Shown piece by piece: positions 43,312 through 54,438 of a DNA stretch of 64,000 bases. This stretch comes from an uncultured beta proteobacterium. GTDB lineage: Bacteria > Pseudomonadota > Gammaproteobacteria > Burkholderiales > Burkholderiaceae_C. The position numbers were made by a program, and so were the translations under genes. The notes under the pieces were generated by a model. That model searched no databases. It was not told where the DNA came from and was given only the letters and a program-made list of their open reading frames with translations. The stretch lies in assembly GCA_903951445.1 (NCBI GenBank), contig CAJBBZ010000276.1:23328-87327 (forward strand), written 5' to 3'. Within the stretch, counting starts at the first letter, position 1; the number at the start of each line of letters is the position of its first letter.

Positions 43312-44786
43312 GCGCGCCGCTGATGACGCTGGCACAAGTGCAGCAATGGCTACAAGCAGCCAGCGGCGGCCTGCCGGTCGCGCTGCATGGCGCGCCCGGC
43401 ACTGCCGTCACCCGTGTCCATACCGACAGCCGCACTTTGGAGCCTGGCGATTTGTTTGTCGCCCTGCGCGGTGACAAATTCGATGCCAATGACTTTTTGC
43501 AGCAGGCACAGGAGCGCGGCGCCAGCGCCCTGCTCTGCCACAGTGCTTTGCCCGCCAGCCAATACCCGCAAGGACTGCCGCGCATCGAAGTGGCCGACAG
43601 CACCCAGGCCCTGGGCCAACTGGCACACGCCTGGCGCGCGCAATTTACGCTGCCGCTGATCGCAGTGACCGGCAGCAATGGCAAAACCACGGTCACGCAA
43701 ATGATTGCCGCCATCTTGCAGCAGCACGCCCCCGATGGCGCGGCGCTGGCCACGCAAGGCAATTTGAACAACGCCATCGGCGTGCCTTTAACGCTGCTGC
43801 GTCTGCGCGCCTCGCACCGTATAGCAGTGCTGGAACTGGGCATGAACCATCCCGGCGAAATTGCCCAACTCGCGGCCATGACCCAGCCCACGGTCGCGCT
43901 GGTGAACAACGCGCAGCGCGAGCACTTGGAATTTATGCACACCGTCGATGCCGTCGCCGCCGAAAACGGCGCTGTGCTGGAAGCATTGCCCGCAAACGGT
44001 TGCGCAGTCTTCGGGCTGGACGATGTTTACACCAGCCACTGGGTGGCGCAAAACAAGGCGCACAAGGTAATCGGCTTTGCCGCAGCCCCAGCGCAAGAAC
44101 GCGAGGGCGTATATGGCGCACAAGCGCTATGGCAAGACGGCGGCTGGGCGGTGCAAGCGCTCTATCGCCAGGGCGCTGCCAGCGGTGTTTTGCACTACCG
44201 CTTGGCTATCGCCGGTCAACACAATGTGCGCAACTCTTGGGCCGCTGCTGCTTGCGCGCTAGCCGCTGGCGTCAGCCCTGCCGCCATCGAGCGCGGCTTG
44301 CAGGCTTTTGTGCCGGTCAAAGGCCGCTCGCGCGCACTCAGCCTTGTCTGGGGCGGGCGCAGCATCAGCCTGGTCGATGACAGCTACAACGCCAACCCAG
44401 ATTCGGTGCAAGCTGCGATCGACGTCTTGCGCGATTTGCCCGCACCGCGCCTGCTGGTGCTAGGCGATATGGGCGAAGTGGGCGACCAGGGCCCGCAATT
44501 GCACGCGCAAGCGGGCAGCTATGCGCATAGCCAGGGCATCGAACACTTATTGGCCAGCGGCACCCTAAGCCAATCCACCGTACAGGCCTTTAGCCAAGCC
44601 GGTGGCCAGGCGCAGCACTGCGCCGATACAGCCGCTTTGACGAGCGCGGTAGCGCAGGCTCTCACGCACAGTGCCAGCGTGCTGGTCAAAGGTTCGCGCT
44701 TTATGCGTATGGAAAAAATCATAGAAGCCTTGCAAGACATGGCCGCCACCCACCACACGCCAGGGGAGTCTGTCCATGCAGCCTGA
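43308..44786 (+). CDS. murF: UDP-MurNAc-tripeptide-D-Ala-D-Ala ligase
   Basis: 492 residues. ATP motif TGSNGKTTVTQM, then ELGMNHPGEI and DDSYNANPDSV, are MurF signatures. It completes the UDP-MurNAc pentapeptide in the cytosol. It overlaps murE by 4 nt. Confidence 0.98.
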   Translation: MSAPLMTLAQVQQWLQAASGGLPVALHGAPGTAVTRVHTDSRTLEPGDLFVALRGDKFDANDFLQQAQERGASALLCHSALPASQYPQGLPRIEVADSTQALGQLAHAWRAQFTLPLIAVTGSNGKTTVTQMIAAILQQHAPDGAALATQGNLNNAIGVPLTLLRLRASHRIAVLELGMNHPGEIAQLAAMTQPTVALVNNAQREHLEFMHTVDAVAAENGAVLEALPANGCAVFGLDDVYTSHWVAQNKAHKVIGFAAAPAQEREGVYGAQALWQDGGWAVQALYRQGAASGVLHYRLAIAGQHNVRNSWAAAACALAAGVSPAAIERGLQAFVPVKGRSRALSLVWGGRSISLVDDSYNANPDSVQAAIDVLRDLPAPRLLVLGDMGEVGDQGPQLHAQAGSYAHSQGIEHLLASGTLSQSTVQAFSQAGGQAQHCADTAALTSAVAQALTHSASVLVKGSRFMRMEKIIEALQDMAATHHTPGESVHAA

Positions 44787-44807
44787 GCACTTCAATAAGG
44801 CAAACCC

Positions 44808-45986
44808 ATGGTGCTAAGCCTGACGCAATGGTTGCAAACCCTCTACCCCGAGTGGGGTTTTCTGCGCGTGTTCCAGTACCTAACCTTCCGCGCGGTCATG
44901 GGTGCGGCCACCGCGCTGCTGATTGGCCTGGCTGCGGGCCCTGCCGTGATACGGCGCTTGCAGTCGCTCAAAATCGGTCAGCCCATACGCGGCTACGGCA
45001 TGGAATCGCACCTGAGCAAAAGCGGCACGCCCACCATGGGCGGCGTGCTCATCCTGATTGCGATTGCTAGCTCGACCTTGCTGTGGGTGGACTTGTCCAA
45101 CCGCTTTGTCTGGATCTGCCTCATCGTGACCCTGGGCTTTGGCGCCATCGGCTGGTTTGACGACTGGCGCAAAGTGGTGAACAAAGACCCCGAAGGCATG
45201 CCCTCACGCGAAAAATACCTCTGGCAATCGCTGATTGGCTTATTGGCCGCGCTGTGTTTGGTGTTCAGCATTTCAGAAAACTCCAATGGCCGCGTACTGG
45301 AGTTGTTTGTCAACTGGGTCAGCTCCGGTTTTGACGTCAGCCTGCCACCCAAAGCCGGTCTGATGCTGCCCTTCTTTAAACAAGTGAGCTACCCACTAGG
45401 TGTGCTGGGCTTTGTAGTGCTGACCTATCTGGTGATTGTGGGCTCTAGCAACGCGGTGAACCTGACCGATGGCCTGGACGGTCTGGCCATCATGCCGGTG
45501 GTGATGGTGGGCTCGGCGCTGGGCGTGTTTGCCTATGTCACCGGTAGCGTGATTTATTCCAAATACCTGTTTTTGCCACACATTCCCGGTGCCGGTGAAT
45601 TGCTGATTTTTTGCGCCGCGATTGCCGGCGCCGGTCTGGCGTTTTTGTGGTTTAACACGCATCCGGCGCAAGTGTTTATGGGCGATGTAGGCGCACTGGC
45701 TTTGGGTGCTGCGCTGGGCACGGTGGCCGTCATCGTGCGCCAGGAAATCGTGCTGGCCATGATGGGCGGCGTGTTTGTAGCTGAGGCCTTATCGGTGATG
45801 CTGCAAGTGATGTACTTCAAGTACACCCGCAGAAAATACGGCGAAGGTCGCCGCCTGTTCCGCATGGCGCCTTTGCACCACCATTTTGAAAAGCAGGGTT
45901 GGAAAGAAACGCAAGTCGTCGTGCGTTTTTGGATCATCACCATGCTGCTGTGCCTGCTCGGCCTGTCCACCTTAAAGCTGAGATAA
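44808..45986 (+). CDS. mraY: Phospho-MurNAc-pentapeptide translocase
   Basis: 392-residue membrane enzyme (10 helices) making lipid I from UDP-MurNAc-pentapeptide and undecaprenyl phosphate. Signatures include [13 protein letters not shown], the Asp pair in [31 protein letters not shown] and [11 protein letters not shown]. It lies 21 nt after murF. Confidence 0.98.
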   Translation: MVLSLTQWLQTLYPEWGFLRVFQYLTFRAVMGAATALLIGLAAGPAVIRRLQSLKIGQPIRGYGMESHLSKSGTPTMGGVLILIAIASSTLLWVDLSNRFVWICLIVTLGFGAIGWFDDWRKVVNKDPEGMPSREKYLWQSLIGLLAALCLVFSISENSNGRVLELFVNWVSSGFDVSLPPKAGLMLPFFKQVSYPLGVLGFVVLTYLVIVGSSNAVNLTDGLDGLAIMPVVMVGSALGVFAYVTGSVIYSKYLFLPHIPGAGELLIFCAAIAGAGLAFLWFNTHPAQVFMGDVGALALGAALGTVAVIVRQEIVLAMMGGVFVAEALSVMLQVMYFKYTRRKYGEGRRLFRMAPLHHHFEKQGWKETQVVVRFWIITMLLCLLGLSTLKLR

Positions 45987-45990
45987 GGCA

Positions 45991-47508
45991 ATGAACATGC
46001 AAGGGCAACAGGTGTTAGTCGTCGGTCTGGGAGCTTCCGGCCTGGCGATGGCACGCTGGTGCGCGCGCTTAGGCGCGCAAGTGACGGTGCTCGATGACCG
46101 CGCCGCGCCCCCGCAAGCGGCGACCTTGGCGCAAGACATTCCCGCTGCGCGCCTTGTGCATGGCGCGCTGGACGCACAAGCCTTGGCGCATGGGCCGTTC
46201 CAGCGCATTTGTATCAGCCCCGGCTTAAGCCCAGCACGCGTCAGCGACTTGGTCGATGCAGCCCGTGCCCAAGGCCTGTGGGTAGGCAGCGAACTAGGCC
46301 TGTTTACGCAAGCCTTGCGCACACTGCACGCGGCGCAGGCCTACCAGCCCCAGATCATCGCGATTACCGGCACCAATGGCAAAACCACCGTCACCTCGCT
46401 CACTGGCCAATTGGTCGCGCGCGCCGGTAAAACCGTGGCCGTGGCCGGCAATATCGGCCCGACTTTGCTCGATACCCTGGCTCAGGCCATAGATACCCAG
46501 GCCTTGCCACAAGTCTGGGTGCTGGAGCTGTCCAGCTTTCAGCTGCACTACGCCCAAGACTTTGAGCCCACAGTGGCCACGGTGCTCAACCTCAGCCAAG
46601 ACCACCTGGATTGGCATACCGACATGCAAGACTATGCGCGCGCCAAGGCCCGCATCTTTGGCAGCAAGGGCTTGATGCTGCTCAACCGCGATGATGCGCA
46701 AGTTATGGCCATGTTGCCCGAGCCGCAGCGCGTGAAATTGCAAAAACCGGTGCAACGCGCCCATGTGTGCTTTAGCGCGCAAACACCGAGCCATGCGGGC
46801 GACTACGGCCTGGAAGAAGTCAATGGCGTGGTCTGGCTGGTGCGCGCAGCACCAGCGGATGAAACCATCAAGCGCGGGCGCAATGCGCCCGTAGAAGATT
46901 TGTTTTTGCAACGCCTGATGCCCGCCGATGCGCTGCGTATCCGTGGCCGCCACAACGCCTGCAATGCACTGGCCGCAGTGGCGCTGGCCAGTGCTACCGG
47001 CTGCGCGCTGGGGCCTATGTTGTTTGGCCTGCGTGAATATAGCGGCGAGCCGCACCGCGTGCAGTCGCTGGGCGTGGTGAACGCGGTCGAATACTTTGAC
47101 GACAGCAAAGGCACCAATGTAGGCGCCACCGTGGCGGCCTTGCAGGGCTTGGGCCAAGACCGTGCCTTGGTGTTGATTTTGGGCGGCGACGGCAAGGGGC
47201 AAGACTTTGCGCCCTTGGCCGCACCCGTGCGCGCCTATGGTCGCGCGGTACTGCTGATAGGCCGGGACGCCACGCTGATCCGCCAAGCTTTGCAGGACAC
47301 CGGCGTTGCGCTGCACGATGCCACCTCCATGGACGATGCGGTAGCACAAGCTGCTGGCTTGGCGCACGAGGGCGATGCAGTACTGATGTCCCCAGCCTGC
47401 GCCAGCTTTGATATGTTCAAAGACTATGCTCACCGCGCTGCGGTGTTTGCGGCGGCGGTGCAGTCACTGGCCTTGGCGCAAGGGCAGATGTTGGAGCAGG
47501 CACTATGA
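45991..47508 (+). CDS. murD: UDP-MurNAc-L-alanine--D-glutamate ligase
   Basis: 505 residues, slightly longer than average owing to inserts in the C-terminal half. The N-terminal nucleotide fold is [16 protein letters not shown], the ATP site is [10 protein letters not shown], and [10 protein letters not shown] and [16 protein letters not shown] are conserved C-terminal motifs. It is 4 nt after mraY and overlaps ftsW by 4 nt. Confidence 0.98.
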   Translation: MNMQGQQVLVVGLGASGLAMARWCARLGAQVTVLDDRAAPPQAATLAQDIPAARLVHGALDAQALAHGPFQRICISPGLSPARVSDLVDAARAQGLWVGSELGLFTQALRTLHAAQAYQPQIIAITGTNGKTTVTSLTGQLVARAGKTVAVAGNIGPTLLDTLAQAIDTQALPQVWVLELSSFQLHYAQDFEPTVATVLNLSQDHLDWHTDMQDYARAKARIFGSKGLMLLNRDDAQVMAMLPEPQRVKLQKPVQRAHVCFSAQTPSHAGDYGLEEVNGVVWLVRAAPADETIKRGRNAPVEDLFLQRLMPADALRIRGRHNACNALAAVALASATGCALGPMLFGLREYSGEPHRVQSLGVVNAVEYFDDSKGTNVGATVAALQGLGQDRALVLILGGDGKGQDFAPLAAPVRAYGRAVLLIGRDATLIRQALQDTGVALHDATSMDDAVAQAAGLAHEGDAVLMSPACASFDMFKDYAHRAAVFAAAVQSLALAQGQMLEQAL

Positions 47509-48761
47509 ATATCGCCGCTAATCTGTGGAGCCGCTGGGGTCTGGGCAAATCTGCACAGGAGCGCGACGCACTGCCGGTACGCCTGGGGCGTCGCGCCAAC
47601 TACGTCAATACGCAAAGCAGCAGCCGCGTCAGCAGCCTGGACCATGCATTGATGGCCGTAGTCTCCACGCTTTTGGTCTGGGGCGCCGTCATGGTGTATT
47701 CGGCCACCATTGCCATGCCGGACAACCCGAAGTTTGTGGGCTACACGCACAACTACTTTCTGGTGCGGCATCTGGCCTCGATGGCTATGGGCTTGGTGGC
47801 TTGCCTTATCGCCTTCCAGGTGCCAGTGCAAACCTGGGAAAAATACGCGCCGCTCTTGTTCATGGTTTCGCTGGTCCTGCTGGTAGCGGTACTGATTCCG
47901 CACATCGGCAAAGGTGTGAACGGCGCCCGGCGCTGGATTTCGCTGGGCTTTACCAGTTTTCAGCCCTCGGAATTGGCCAAGTTTTCGGCGGTGGTCTATG
48001 CCTCGGGCTATATGGTGCGCAAGATGGAGGTCAAAGAAGACTTTCTGCGTGCCGTCTGGCCCATGGCTGCTGCGGTAGGCATGATGGGTGTTTTATTGTT
48101 GGCCGAACCGGACATGGGTGCCTTCCTGGTGATTGCCGTCATCGCCATGGGTATCTTGTTTTTGGGTGGCGTCAATGCCAGCATGTTCTTCTTGATATCG
48201 GGCGTGCTGCTGGCGGCCTTTGCGCTGATGATCGCGTTTAACGACTACCGCCGCGCGCGCATATTTGCGTACCTAGACCCCTGGAGCGAACACAACGCGC
48301 TAGCCAAGGGTTACCAGTTGACACACTCGCTGATCGCACTGGGACGCGGCGAAATTTTTGGCGTCGGTTTGGGCGGCAGCGTGGAAAAACTGCATTGGCT
48401 GCCCGAAGCGCATACCGATTTTTTGGTCGCGGTGATCGGCGAAGAGTTTGGCCTGGTCGGCGTCTTGGTGCTGATTGCTTTGTTCTTGTGGATGACGCGG
48501 CGCATTATCCATATCGGTCGCCAAGCGGTGGCGCTAGACCGCGTATTTGCCGGTCTGGTGGCGCAGGGCGTAGGCATCTGGATGGGCTTTCAGAGCTTTA
48601 TCAATATGGGTGTGAACTTAGGCGCACTGCCCACCAAAGGCCTGACGCTGCCGCTGATGAGTTATGGCGGCTCGGCAATTTTGGTCAATCTGGTGGCGTT
48701 GGCTTTGGTGCTGCGCATTGATTATGAAAACCGCAAAATGATGCAAGGAGTCCCGGCATGA
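47505..48761 (+). CDS. ftsW: Septal peptidoglycan glycosyltransferase FtsW
   Basis: 418-residue SEDS protein with about 10 helices. SEDS signatures include [20 protein letters not shown], the catalytic-Asp loop, [14 protein letters not shown] and [13 protein letters not shown]. It partners FtsI in septal synthesis. A cytoplasmic N-terminal extension of about 45 residues precedes the first helix. Confidence 0.98.
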   Translation: MNIAANLWSRWGLGKSAQERDALPVRLGRRANYVNTQSSSRVSSLDHALMAVVSTLLVWGAVMVYSATIAMPDNPKFVGYTHNYFLVRHLASMAMGLVACLIAFQVPVQTWEKYAPLLFMVSLVLLVAVLIPHIGKGVNGARRWISLGFTSFQPSELAKFSAVVYASGYMVRKMEVKEDFLRAVWPMAAAVGMMGVLLLAEPDMGAFLVIAVIAMGILFLGGVNASMFFLISGVLLAAFALMIAFNDYRRARIFAYLDPWSEHNALAKGYQLTHSLIALGRGEIFGVGLGGSVEKLHWLPEAHTDFLVAVIGEEFGLVGVLVLIALFLWMTRRIIHIGRQAVALDRVFAGLVAQGVGIWMGFQSFINMGVNLGALPTKGLTLPLMSYGGSAILVNLVALALVLRIDYENRKMMQGVPA

Positions 48762-49840
48762 TGGCCGCAAACGCCACACGCACGCCCTGCGCCTTGGTGA
48801 TGGCCGGAGGCACGGGTGGACATATTTTCCCGGGCCTGGCGATTGCGCAAGCCTTGCGCGACAAAGGCTGGCGCGTGCACTGGCTGGGCACGCCCGGCAG
48901 CATGGAAAGCCGCCTGGTGCCGCCACGCGGTTTTGCGCTGGAGACTATCGAGTTTTCTGGTGTGCGTGGCAAAGGACTCGTCAGCCTCTTGTGGTTGCCG
49001 CTGCGCTTGCTGCGCGCCTGCTGGCAAAGCCTGGCGGTGTTGGGCCGGGTCCAGCCCGATGTGGTGCTGGGCTTTGGCGGCTATATCAGCCTGCCCGGTG
49101 GTTTGATGAGCGCTCTTAAACGCATACCGCTGCTGGTGCACGAGCAAAACTCGGTCGCCGGGGCAGCCAATAAAGTATTAGCCCGCGTGGCGCGCCGTGT
49201 GTTTAGCGCCTTCCCTCATGCGCTGGCTAGCGCGCAGCATGTGGGCAACCCATTGCGCGCCGAGTTTCTGGTGCAAGGCGCACCAGCGCAGCGCTTTGCA
49301 GGTCGCAGCGGGCCTTTGCACATTTTGGTGCTCGGTGGCAGCCTGGGTGCCAGCGCGCTCAACCGCATCGTGCCGCAAGCCTTGGCTTTATTGCCGGCAG
49401 ACGTGCGCCCCAGCGTCATCCACCAAAGCGGCGAGCAGCATATCGACGCGCTGCGCAGCCACTATGCGCAGGCAGGGGTAGAGGCCACGCTCGTCCCTTT
49501 CATCGATGACACTGCCAGCGCCATGGCGCGGGCCGATGTAGTGATTTGCCGCGCTGGTGCCAGCACCGTGACCGAAATTGCAGCCGTGGGCGCAGCCGCT
49601 GTATTCGTTCCCTTCCCGGCAGCGGTGGACGACCACCAAACGCATAACGCCCGCTTTCTGTCCGACCAGAACGCAGCTTGTTTGATGCCCCAGCACAGCC
49701 TGACGCCCGAAGGCCTGGCCCAATGGCTGCAAACCTGCGACCGGGCCACTTTATTGCGCACTGCGCAAGCGGCTAAAGGCCTGCAAAACTTGGCGGCCAC
49801 CACAGCCATGGTGCAGGCTTGCGAGGAGATCGTGGCATGA
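48758..49840 (+). CDS. murG: Lipid II synthase MurG
   Basis: 360-residue GT28 transferase adding GlcNAc to lipid I. The N-terminal [21 protein letters not shown] and [11 protein letters not shown] are family hallmarks, and the donor site has [15 protein letters not shown]. It overlaps ftsW and murC by 4 nt. Confidence 0.98.
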   Translation: MMAANATRTPCALVMAGGTGGHIFPGLAIAQALRDKGWRVHWLGTPGSMESRLVPPRGFALETIEFSGVRGKGLVSLLWLPLRLLRACWQSLAVLGRVQPDVVLGFGGYISLPGGLMSALKRIPLLVHEQNSVAGAANKVLARVARRVFSAFPHALASAQHVGNPLRAEFLVQGAPAQRFAGRSGPLHILVLGGSLGASALNRIVPQALALLPADVRPSVIHQSGEQHIDALRSHYAQAGVEATLVPFIDDTASAMARADVVICRAGASTVTEIAAVGAAAVFVPFPAAVDDHQTHNARFLSDQNAACLMPQHSLTPEGLAQWLQTCDRATLLRTAQAAKGLQNLAATTAMVQACEEIVA

Positions 49841-51252
49841 AGCACGCCGTACGCCATATTCACTTTGTCGGCATCGGCGGCTCGGGCATGTCGGGCATTG
49901 CCGAAATCTTGCACAACCTGGGCTACCGCATCAGCGGCTCCGACCTGAGCGACAGCGCCGCGCTGCAACGCTTGGGATCCTTGGGCATTCGCACTTTTGT
50001 GGGCCACCATACCGACCATGTGGCCGGTGCCGATGCAGTGGTGACTTCCACCGCCGTGCAAGCCACCAACCCCGAGGTGCTCAAGGCGCGCGCCATGCAT
50101 ATTCCGGTAGTGCCCCGCGCCTTGATGCTGGCCGAGCTGATGCGCCTCAAGCAAGGCATTGCGATTGCAGGCACCCACGGCAAAACCACCACCACCAGCC
50201 TGGTAGCCAGCGTGCTGGCAGAAGCCGGGCTAGACCCAACTTTTGTCATCGGCGGACGCCTGAATAGTGCGGGTGCCAATGCGCGCCTGGGCCAGGGCGA
50301 TTACATCGTGGTCGAGGCCGACGAGTCCGACGCCTCATTCCTGAATTTGCTGCCGGTGATGGCCGTGGTCACGAATATCGACGCCGACCATATGGAAACC
50401 TATGGCCACGACTTTGGCCGCTTGCAGCAAGCCTTTGTCGATTTTCTGCACCGCATGCCGTTTTACGGCACAGCAGTCTTGTGCACCGATGACGCCGCCG
50501 TGCGTGCCATCGTGGACCAGGTGAATTGCCCGGTCACCAGCTATGGCACCAACGCCGACGCCCAGGTGCGTGCGATCGATATCCGGGCAGTCCAGGGGCA
50601 AATGCAGTTCCGGGTGCAAAGGCGCAACGGCGTCACCCTGCCGGACCTGGACATTGTGCTCAACTTGCCGGGTCACCATAACGTACTCAATGCGCTATCG
50701 GCCATTGCGATTGCCGTAGAGCTCAACATCCCCGACGCGGCAGTGCAAAAAGCGCTACGCGAATTCAAAGGCGTGGGCCGACGCTTTCAGCGCTATGGCG
50801 ACCATAGCCTGCCCGGTGGCGGTAGCGTCACCGTGGTGGACGATTACGGCCACCATCCGGTGGAAATGGCCGCCACACTGGAAGCGGCGCGCGGCGCCTT
50901 TCCCGGCCGGCGGCTGGTACTGGCCTTCCAGCCGCACCGCTATACACGTACCCGCGATTGCTTTGAAGACTTTGTCAAAGTCATGGGCCTGGCTGATGTA
51001 GTCTTGCTGGCCGAGGTGTACTCCGCAGGCGAGGCGCCTATCGTGGCCGCCGACAGCCGCGCTTTGGCCCGCGCCATGCGCGTGCGCGGTAATACCGACC
51101 CGGTGTTTATCGATGCCATCGGCGACATGGCCGCTGCCGCACTGCGCAATGCGCAGGATGGCGATGTGTTGCTCTGCATGGGCGCAGGCTCTATCAGCGC
51201 AGTGCCCGGGCACATCGTGGCACTACTCAACCGCAAGGAGGCCGGCGCATGA
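49837..51252 (+). CDS. murC: UDP-MurNAc--L-alanine ligase
   Basis: 471 residues. [18 protein letters not shown] at the N-terminus, ATP site [20 protein letters not shown] and [10 protein letters not shown] are MurC signatures. The ATG at 49837 overlaps murG by 4 nt and fixes the start; the longer frame to 49819 is rejected. Confidence 0.98.
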   Translation: MKHAVRHIHFVGIGGSGMSGIAEILHNLGYRISGSDLSDSAALQRLGSLGIRTFVGHHTDHVAGADAVVTSTAVQATNPEVLKARAMHIPVVPRALMLAELMRLKQGIAIAGTHGKTTTTSLVASVLAEAGLDPTFVIGGRLNSAGANARLGQGDYIVVEADESDASFLNLLPVMAVVTNIDADHMETYGHDFGRLQQAFVDFLHRMPFYGTAVLCTDDAAVRAIVDQVNCPVTSYGTNADAQVRAIDIRAVQGQMQFRVQRRNGVTLPDLDIVLNLPGHHNVLNALSAIAIAVELNIPDAAVQKALREFKGVGRRFQRYGDHSLPGGGSVTVVDDYGHHPVEMAATLEAARGAFPGRRLVLAFQPHRYTRTRDCFEDFVKVMGLADVVLLAEVYSAGEAPIVAADSRALARAMRVRGNTDPVFIDAIGDMAAAALRNAQDGDVLLCMGAGSISAVPGHIVALLNRKEAGA

Positions 51253-52241
51253 GCACTGCCACCTCCATACAAGCCAAGGCCATGGGCAAAGTCGCGGTGT
51301 TGATGGGCGGCAGCTCGGCGGAGCGGGATATTTCTTTGCTCTCGGGCCAGGGCGTGCTTACGGCGCTGCAATCACGCGGTATCGATGCCCATGCGTTTGA
51401 CCCGCAGCAGCGTTCCTTATGGGAACTGAAAAACCAAGGCTTTACCCGCTGCTTTATCGCCTTGCATGGCCGCCATGGAGAAGACGGCACGGTGCAAGGC
51501 GCGCTGGAGTTGATGGGCATTCCCTACACCGGCTCGGGCGTGATGGCGTCTAGCATCGCGGTGGACAAAGTCATGACTAAGCGCATTTGGCAAGCCCAGG
51601 GCTTGGCCACACCAGCCTACCGGGTGCTGGGCTCCGAGGCGCAAGGTGATGCGCAGCAATTGGACGCCTTGTCGATTACCTTGGGCCTGCCTTTTATCGT
51701 TAAACCACCGCATGAAGGTTCGTCAATTGGCGTCACCAAGGTGAGCGATGCAGCGCATGCGCAAGCGGCGGTACAACTGGCCGCGCGCTATGACCGCGAT
51801 GTGCTGTGCGAAGAATTTATTACCGGCCAAGAGTTGACATGCCCGGTCATTGGCAGTGGCGCAGATGCGCGGGCTTTGCCCATCGTACGCATTGAAGCCC
51901 CTGAAGGCGCATACGACTACCAAAACAAATACTTCACCGACGTAGTGCGCTACCACTGCCCTAGCGGCCTACCGACAGCCCAGGAACAAAGCATCCAAGC
52001 CATGGTGCTGGCCTCTTACCGGGCGCTGGGCTGCCGGGGTTGGGGACGCGCCGATTTGATGCTACGCGCAAGCGACGGCCACGCCTTTTTGCTGGAAATG
52101 AATACCTCGCCCGGCATGACCAGCCATTCGCTCGTGCCTATGTCCGCACGCGCAGCCGGTATTTCGTATGAAGACCTGTGCCTGCAATTGCTAGCCGGTG
52201 CGGCGCTCGATGCCGACAGCACAAGGGGGAAGGCTGCATGA
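51249..52241 (+). CDS. ddl: D-alanine--D-alanine ligase
   Basis: 330-residue ATP-grasp enzyme of the DdlB type found in dcw clusters. [44 protein letters not shown] and [16 protein letters not shown] are visible. The N-terminus has about 12 extra residues. It overlaps murC and ftsQ by 4 nt. Confidence 0.97.
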   Translation: MSTATSIQAKAMGKVAVLMGGSSAERDISLLSGQGVLTALQSRGIDAHAFDPQQRSLWELKNQGFTRCFIALHGRHGEDGTVQGALELMGIPYTGSGVMASSIAVDKVMTKRIWQAQGLATPAYRVLGSEAQGDAQQLDALSITLGLPFIVKPPHEGSSIGVTKVSDAAHAQAAVQLAARYDRDVLCEEFITGQELTCPVIGSGADARALPIVRIEAPEGAYDYQNKYFTDVVRYHCPSGLPTAQEQSIQAMVLASYRALGCRGWGRADLMLRASDGHAFLLEMNTSPGMTSHSLVPMSARAAGISYEDLCLQLLAGAALDADSTRGKAA

Positions 52242-53026
52242 AACGCGACGAAGCCCCAGCCCTCGATGTTCGCCTGATGAACGCAGCGGCCATTGTCTTG
52301 TTTGCCGTGTTTGTGCTGGCCTGCGCGCTGGCGTTCACGCGCTGGGTGGCTAGCAACAACGTGTTTGCATTCCAAGGCATTACGGTCATCGGTGACGTGA
52401 ACCACTGCAATACCGCCACTGTGCGCGCGCATGTAGTCTCGCGCGTGAAGGGTACTTTTTTTAGCATGGACTTAAGGGCCACCCGCGATGCCTTTGAAGC
52501 CATTCCCTGGGTGCGCAAAGCCGTGGTGCACCGCGACTTTCCCAACCACTTGCGCGTCAAGTTGCAAGAGCACCAGGTGGTGGCCTATTGGGGCGATGAA
52601 AGCGAACAACGCTTGCTTAATAGCTATGGCGAAGTGTTTGATGCCAACACCGGTGAAGTAGAGCAGTACGGCCTGCCGCGCTTCAATGGCCCGCAAAGCC
52701 AAAGCGCGCAAGTACTGGCCGCTTACCGGTTGATGGAGCCGCAGTTCACGCTGCTCAACCTGACGATTGAATCCGTGGACTTAAGCGTGCAAGGCAGCTG
52801 GCGCATCACCTTGGCCGGTGGCGCCCTCATCGAAGCCGGGCGCGGCGATAGCGAAGAACTGGCCAAGCGCACGCAGGCGTTTTTGAAAACCCTCACCCGC
52901 GTGGTGGCCCGCTACAGCCGACCCTTAAGCGCTCTCGAATCCGCTGATTTACGCCATGAAAACGGTTATGCCATTCGCTTGCGCGGCGTCAGCACGCTGG
53001 CGACAAGCACCTCCCCCACTCCATGA
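52238..53026 (+). CDS. ftsQ: Cell division protein FtsQ
   Basis: 262-residue bitopic protein: a short cytoplasmic tail, a membrane helix (about 16-36), a POTRA domain ([20 protein letters not shown]) and the beta domain with [22 protein letters not shown]. It scaffolds FtsBL. The ATG at 52238 overlaps the ddl stop; the longer frame to 52178 is rejected. Confidence 0.97.
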   Translation: MKRDEAPALDVRLMNAAAIVLFAVFVLACALAFTRWVASNNVFAFQGITVIGDVNHCNTATVRAHVVSRVKGTFFSMDLRATRDAFEAIPWVRKAVVHRDFPNHLRVKLQEHQVVAYWGDESEQRLLNSYGEVFDANTGEVEQYGLPRFNGPQSQSAQVLAAYRLMEPQFTLLNLTIESVDLSVQGSWRITLAGGALIEAGRGDSEELAKRTQAFLKTLTRVVARYSRPLSALESADLRHENGYAIRLRGVSTLATSTSPTP

Positions 53027-53051
53027 TGAATAACACAACAGGTAACTAGCT

Positions 53052-54281
53052 ATGGCCCGAGAATACAAAGACTTAGTCGTTGGACTGGACATAGGAACCG
53101 CCAAAGTGATGGCGGTAGTGGCCGAGGTGCTGCCCGACGGCAGCCTGCGTTTGGCAGGTTTCGGCTCAGCGCCTAGTAGCGGCCTCAAGCGTGGCGTGGT
53201 GGTCAATATCGACGCCACAGTGCACAGCATTCAGCAAGCGCTTAAAGAAGCCGAGTTGATGGCCGATTGCAAAATCACCCGCGTCTATACCGGCATCACC
53301 GGCAGCCATATCCGCGGCCTCAATTCCAGCGGCATGGTGGCCATCAAAGACCGCGAAGTGAGCCAGGCCGATGTCACCCGCGTGGTGGAAACCGCCAAGG
53401 CGATTCACATCTCCAGCGACCAGCGGCTGCTGCTGGTGGAGCCGCAAGAATTTGTGATCGACGGCCAGGACGTGAAAGAGCCTATCGGCATGAGCGGCAT
53501 GCGCTTAGAGGCCAAGGTACATATCGTGACCGGCGCGCAAAGTGCGGCTGAGAACATCATCAAATGCGTGCGTCGCTGTGGCCTGGAAGTGGAGCAACTC
53601 ATGCTCAACCCGCTGGCGTCGAGCCTGTCGGTGTTGACCGAAGACGAACGTGAATTAGGCGTGGCGCTGGTGGACATTGGCGCGGGTACTACCGACATCG
53701 CCATCTTCACCAACGGCGCCATCCGCCACACCGCCGTGATACCGATTGCCGGCGACTTGATTACCAGCGACATCGCCATGGCGTTGCGCACACCCACCAA
53801 GGACGCGGAAGAAATCAAAGTGGAAAGCGGCCATGCCAAGCAAGTGCTGGTGGACCCGGAAGTGCAAGTAGAAGTACCCGGCCTGGGCGATCGCGGCCCG
53901 CGCATGCTCAGCCGCCAAGCCCTGGCCGGCGTGATAGAGCCGCGTATCGAAGAAATTTTTACCCTGGTCAACCAGGTCATGCGCGAGTCCGGCTACGAAG
54001 AAGTGCTGTCTTCGGGCATTGTGCTCACCGGCGGCAGTTGCCTGATGCCGGGCATGGTGGAGCTGGGTGAAGACATTTTTCTTAAGCCCGTGCGCCGGGG
54101 CATTCCCCAGTACGCCAATGCCTTGTCCGACATGGTGGCCCAGCCCCGCGCCGCCACCGTGATGGGCTTTTTAGAAGAAGCCCGTATCGCGCGTATGCGC
54201 GGCATCAAAGTGGCCCAAAAAGGCGGCAGCGTAAAAAGCGCATTTGCCCAGATTCGTGATTTTTTTGCAGGAACTTTCTAA
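53052..54281 (+). CDS. ftsA: Cell division protein FtsA
   Basis: 409-residue actin-like ATPase anchoring FtsZ to the membrane. Nucleotide motifs are LVVGLDIGTAKVMAVV, VDIGAGTTDIAIF and GIVLTGGSCLMPGMV; the C-terminal amphipathic helix is AFAQIRDFFAGTF. An AGGTAA precedes the ATG by 6-7 nt. Confidence 0.98.
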   Translation: MAREYKDLVVGLDIGTAKVMAVVAEVLPDGSLRLAGFGSAPSSGLKRGVVVNIDATVHSIQQALKEAELMADCKITRVYTGITGSHIRGLNSSGMVAIKDREVSQADVTRVVETAKAIHISSDQRLLLVEPQEFVIDGQDVKEPIGMSGMRLEAKVHIVTGAQSAAENIIKCVRRCGLEVEQLMLNPLASSLSVLTEDERELGVALVDIGAGTTDIAIFTNGAIRHTAVIPIAGDLITSDIAMALRTPTKDAEEIKVESGHAKQVLVDPEVQVEVPGLGDRGPRMLSRQALAGVIEPRIEEIFTLVNQVMRESGYEEVLSSGIVLTGGSCLMPGMVELGEDIFLKPVRRGIPQYANALSDMVAQPRAATVMGFLEEARIARMRGIKVAQKGGSVKSAFAQIRDFFAGTF

Positions 54282-54438
54282 ATGAAAACCTCCCCGCTTG
54301 CGCACCGCCGCCGTTGGTACCACAGCGCTTCGCTGTACCTGTGGATGGCGCGCGCCGGGCCGCCGCCGGACCCCACTTTTTGTTTCCCTGTCCCTTTCTC
54401 ATTTTTTCGTATCACCATATCTACATTAGGAGCCGCAC
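54282..54438 (+). promoter_or_regulatory. ftsA-ftsZ spacer with hairpin
   Basis: 157 bp. GGTAC (54316-54320) and GTACC (54335-54339) enclose AGC-GCTTC-GCT, giving a bulged stem-loop. A CT/T-rich stretch follows to the ftsZ ribosome site AGGAG (54428-54432). A 55-codon open frame begins at 54282, directly after the ftsA stop, and runs into ftsZ. It has no ribosome site other than ftsA sequence and I do not call it a gene. A secondary ftsZ promoter is likely here but I cannot place it. Confidence 0.4.
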